A stretch of DNA of 64,000 nucleotides from Lanius collurio (Eukaryota; Chordata; Aves; Passeriformes; Laniidae): the NCBI GenBank assembly GCA_020086605.1, contig JACBWW010000052.1:1111456-1175455 (forward strand), read 5' to 3'. Position numbers and translations under genes: made by a program. Every line of letters begins with the position of its first letter. The first letter of the stretch is position 1. The notes beneath the pieces were generated by a model. That model saw only the letters and a program-made list of their open reading frames with translations. It was not told the DNA's origin and searched no databases. Shown piece after piece: positions 61,681 through 64,000 of this stretch.

Positions 61681-62700
61681 TTCACTGGACGTTTCCACAC
61701 TTGTCACTGGTTTTATAAAATTAATTTTGTCTCTAGGGCCTTTTCAAAGCCAGTTTGAAATACTCTTTTTCTACAGATATTTTCTTTTTCTTCAAATATT
61801 TTTGTTAAAAAAATGCACTGATTAATCTGGAAATAATTTTATGCTGGAACAAAGCACTTAATCAGACATAGATTCTGTCATGCATTACTCCCAAATGAAC
61901 TAGGATAACTAGCTAACCTTGCTGGAAATCTGTCTTTATTGTTTGATAGCCATAGGTTTATAAAATCCTCCCATATATGTAGATTCTTTAGGAGTTTGTT
62001 ACATAACTATTTATTTGTAAAATATGGTAACATTCCCATACAATTATTTCTTTGTCTTTAGTTTTAATCCCATGTTTAGTGAATGATGATCAATGCCATG
62101 AGACACATTTCAGAGAATTCAAAGCTAGAATTAAATTTTTTAAGCTGCAGGTCTGAAAAATATTGAGAAGCAAAAACCACCACATTAAGTGAATCATCCG
62201 TGGTTTATATCAACAAGACCTGGCAGATGCAATTTGTAAACTACCTTATGAAAATGTATGAGTGTGTTGCAGGTGTTTCCTTGGGAATATTATTGATTTT
62301 GTTTTTTTTATTTTAATAACATCCTGCTGAAAGATATAATGGTCACTGAAACGGTATCTCCTATTTCTTCCATTCCAGCAGGTGCTGAGGGAATGTAAAG
62401 ACCAGAGGCAAACTGTTTCACATCCTCCTTTTCTTCCTGTCAGAACTGTTTTCCTCTAAACATTACAAATACAAATTATATTAATGCAAAGGCTTCATGT
62501 GGAAGTCTGCTGAAATCTTTGACATTTGAAAAGTGAGAGAGAAATGCAGAGAGCCTGATTTAATTTATTTTTCATAGATCGTGGGATAAATGCACTGTCA
62601 TTAAAAAAATGTAAATATTTCCATGGAGGAACAGTTTTCCAAAAATTGTATTTTCCAGGCAACTCTGTTTCAAATATTGTGTAGTCTGAAGATGTGTAGT
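61681..62700. other. AT-rich non-coding sequence
   Basis: I see no gene or repeat family here. Confidence 0.5.
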
Positions 62701-62729
62701 GGGTTGAATCTGAGTTGATAGACAGATTT

Positions 62730-63330
62730 TTAGACCAATGACGCTTCTTACAATTTACACATTTAAACTGCACAAAAAGACGGGAGTTCCTCTTGTTCCA
62801 GCCCCCCAGAGGGAGGTGGGGTGGCCTTGGAGCCTCCGAGCCTCGCCGGGCCGGGGGACCCATCAGGGCTGGCTGAAGCCCTGGCCCCCTTCCCCTCTTC
62901 CTGATACTGCGGCACAGACCCTGGGTCACTGGGGGAGGAACCATCCCAGAGCCCAGGCAGCGAAACCCAGCCATGGACTGCCACACAGCTAAACCCAGCC
63001 ATGGACTGCCACACAGCCAAAATCTTTCCAGAGCGGCTTCTTGAGACCGGCGGGTCCCCCCTGTTCTCCACATGGAGCCGGCGGGAGCCAGCAGGAGCCT
63101 CCTGTCTGCAGCCAGCACACTTCACACTGAACTGAAGAAAACACCATGCAGCCAGCAGCACAAAGGGAGTGAGGCTTCCTTCACCATAAAGCCTGAACAA
63201 GAACATTTCAACATAGAGGTTTCAGAGTCAGAGAGAGAGTGAGCCACGTGACACGGAGCTGAAAACGGTGATGGAGAAAAGGGGCGGTGCCACGTTCCTC
63301 ACGTGTAGCTTAAAAATGCTTCTTGCGTGC
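62730..63330 (-). other. CpG-rich island with a minus-strand open frame
   Basis: This is a GC- and CpG-rich patch in AT-rich flanks. Toward its right end it has CACGTG E-boxes (near 63245 and 63300) and a GGGGCGG GC-box (63282), arranged as a promoter would be for minus-strand transcription. On the minus strand an ATG at 63204-63206 opens 147 codons to about 62763, with a hydrophobic N-terminal segment (LTPFVLLAAWCFLQFSV) and then Gly/Pro/Ser-rich sequence. I recognise no family. It could equally be a CpG-rich LTR in reverse orientation, which I think somewhat more likely than a host gene. Confidence 0.35.
62963..63017. repeat. Tandem duplication of 28 bp
   Basis: The unit AAACCCAGCCATGGACTGCC plus CACACAGC occurs twice in a row, perfectly except for the linking base. 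It lengthens the minus-strand frame by a repeated AVHGWV/AVWQSMAG-like segment. Confidence 0.9.
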
Positions 63331-63476
63331 GGTGGGTAAGAAACTGTAATGTCTCAAACTGTTTGTCTCTTTAATCCATTTGAAATACATGGGAGGATGG
63401 AAGACTTACATGTGGCCCTAGAAGTTTGTGAAGAGTTGCCTATGCCAGGCTATATAAAAACAGTGAGAGGCTTTTA

Positions 63477-63548
63477 AGGATTTGCCGGGAATCGAACCCG
63501 GGTCAACTGCTTGGAAGGCAGCTGTGCTCACCACTTTACCACCAACGC
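63477..63548 (-). tRNA. tRNA-Gly(TCC)-like gene or pseudogene
   Basis: Read on the minus strand from 63548 it starts GCGTTGGTGGTAAAGTGGTG. The anticodon loop is CTTCCAA (63511-63517, anticodon TCC), and the T arm and B box GGTTCGATTCC are intact. Length (72 nt) and arms fit vertebrate tRNA-Gly-TCC closely. The 3' acceptor strand reads CAAATCC where the 5' strand GCGTTGG would need CCAACGC, leaving two mismatches and one G-T pair in seven. A T5 run suitable as a Pol III terminator lies about 20 bp downstream (63455-63459). The body is conserved but the acceptor stem is damaged, so a recently decayed copy is likely. Confidence 0.75.
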
Positions 63549-64000
63549 ACCAAAATGTTGTGGTTCGACACAACTAAGCATCTAAAATATCAGTTATTTT
63601 ATAAGGAAAATAAAATAAGAAAATATTGAGGAAAACTAGATAGCTGAGAGGCAAAACAGGTTCAAACTTAAGCAGTTGCAGTACAAGGAGAAAGTTTTAT
63701 TGCTAACAGAATTAAAAGTTAAAAGATATAACAAGAAATTAAAACAAATACCTCCCCCCCGCCCCCTTCTTCTCAGCATTTTACTCTTTTTTTTTTTTAG
63801 CTAGCACAAAAGATAACACAACATAGGATTCTAGTCAGTGTTACAGCTCTTGAAAAGTCTCTCTCTTAGGCTTAAGGAAAAAAAAAAGGGTTTCTTCTTC
63901 TTGCTTCACATGGTTTCTCAAACTGCCCCCAACAACAGACCCGCCTGGAAAGAAACAATCTGCTATGGTGTAATACATCTCTTCTATGAAAAAATATCAG
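63549..64000. other. AT-rich non-coding sequence
   Basis: I see no gene here. There is a C-rich run near 63752-63766 and A/T runs near 63790 and 63880. Confidence 0.55.

Noticed and set aside
1..64000. CRISPR arrays, bacterial operons, rRNA
   Set aside because: I saw no regularly spaced repeats, ribosome-binding-site-linked gene strings or rRNA-like blocks. The content is vertebrate throughout.

Overview
The window looks like avian nuclear DNA, most likely from a songbird (passerine). It is mostly AT-rich and non-coding. It carries several CR1 LINE 3' ends with the bird-typical ATTCTATGA or ATTCTGTG tails, several endogenous-retrovirus LTRs of types I associate with passerine genomes, and one tRNA-Gly-like gene. 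I recognise no multi-exon host protein gene; nearly all short open frames look like chance or repeat-derived frames. This is probably an intergenic or deep-intronic stretch of a gene-poor region. Family names are not assigned because no repeat library could be searched.

Layout. 1-6.2 kb is AT-rich, with a degraded LTR-like patch at 1.9-2.5 kb. 6.2-8.0 kb holds one good LTR and one probable LTR. 10.4-18.0 kb is the interesting part, with two betaretrovirus-like (ERVK-type) proviruses that both lack a recognisable pol. Element 1 (10442-12909) has paired LTRs of about 290 bp, a matching 6-7 bp target duplication, a tRNA-Phe-like primer site and a broken gag matrix domain. It then has a GC-rich linker and an intronless open frame encoding a Y-box-type cold-shock domain, where capsid and nucleocapsid would be expected. 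Element 2 (about 14510-18000) has a nearly complete gag broken by two frameshifts, a proline-rich extension after an in-frame TGA, a stub of env and a 3' LTR of another family.

18.2-19.2 kb contains a 176-178 bp sequence present twice in direct orientation. 19.2-38 kb is AT-rich, with CR1 pieces, an LTR end near 25.8-26.05 kb and a solo LTR of the element 1 family at 29.7 kb. A CpG-rich patch lies at 38.5-39.5 kb. 39.5-62.5 kb is again AT-rich, with CR1 pieces and three further LTRs or LTR candidates (49.95, 53.4 and 61.4 kb). The right end has a second CpG-rich patch (62.7-63.3 kb) and a minus-strand tRNA-Gly(TCC)-like sequence at 63.5 kb.

How the parts relate. The two proviruses share a recognisable matrix domain but have different LTRs, and neither shows protease, reverse transcriptase or integrase. 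Both were therefore probably mobilised in trans by a complete relative. Element 1 looks like a retroviral transduction of a host Y-box mRNA. That captured RNA-binding domain is the main candidate here for something undescribed.
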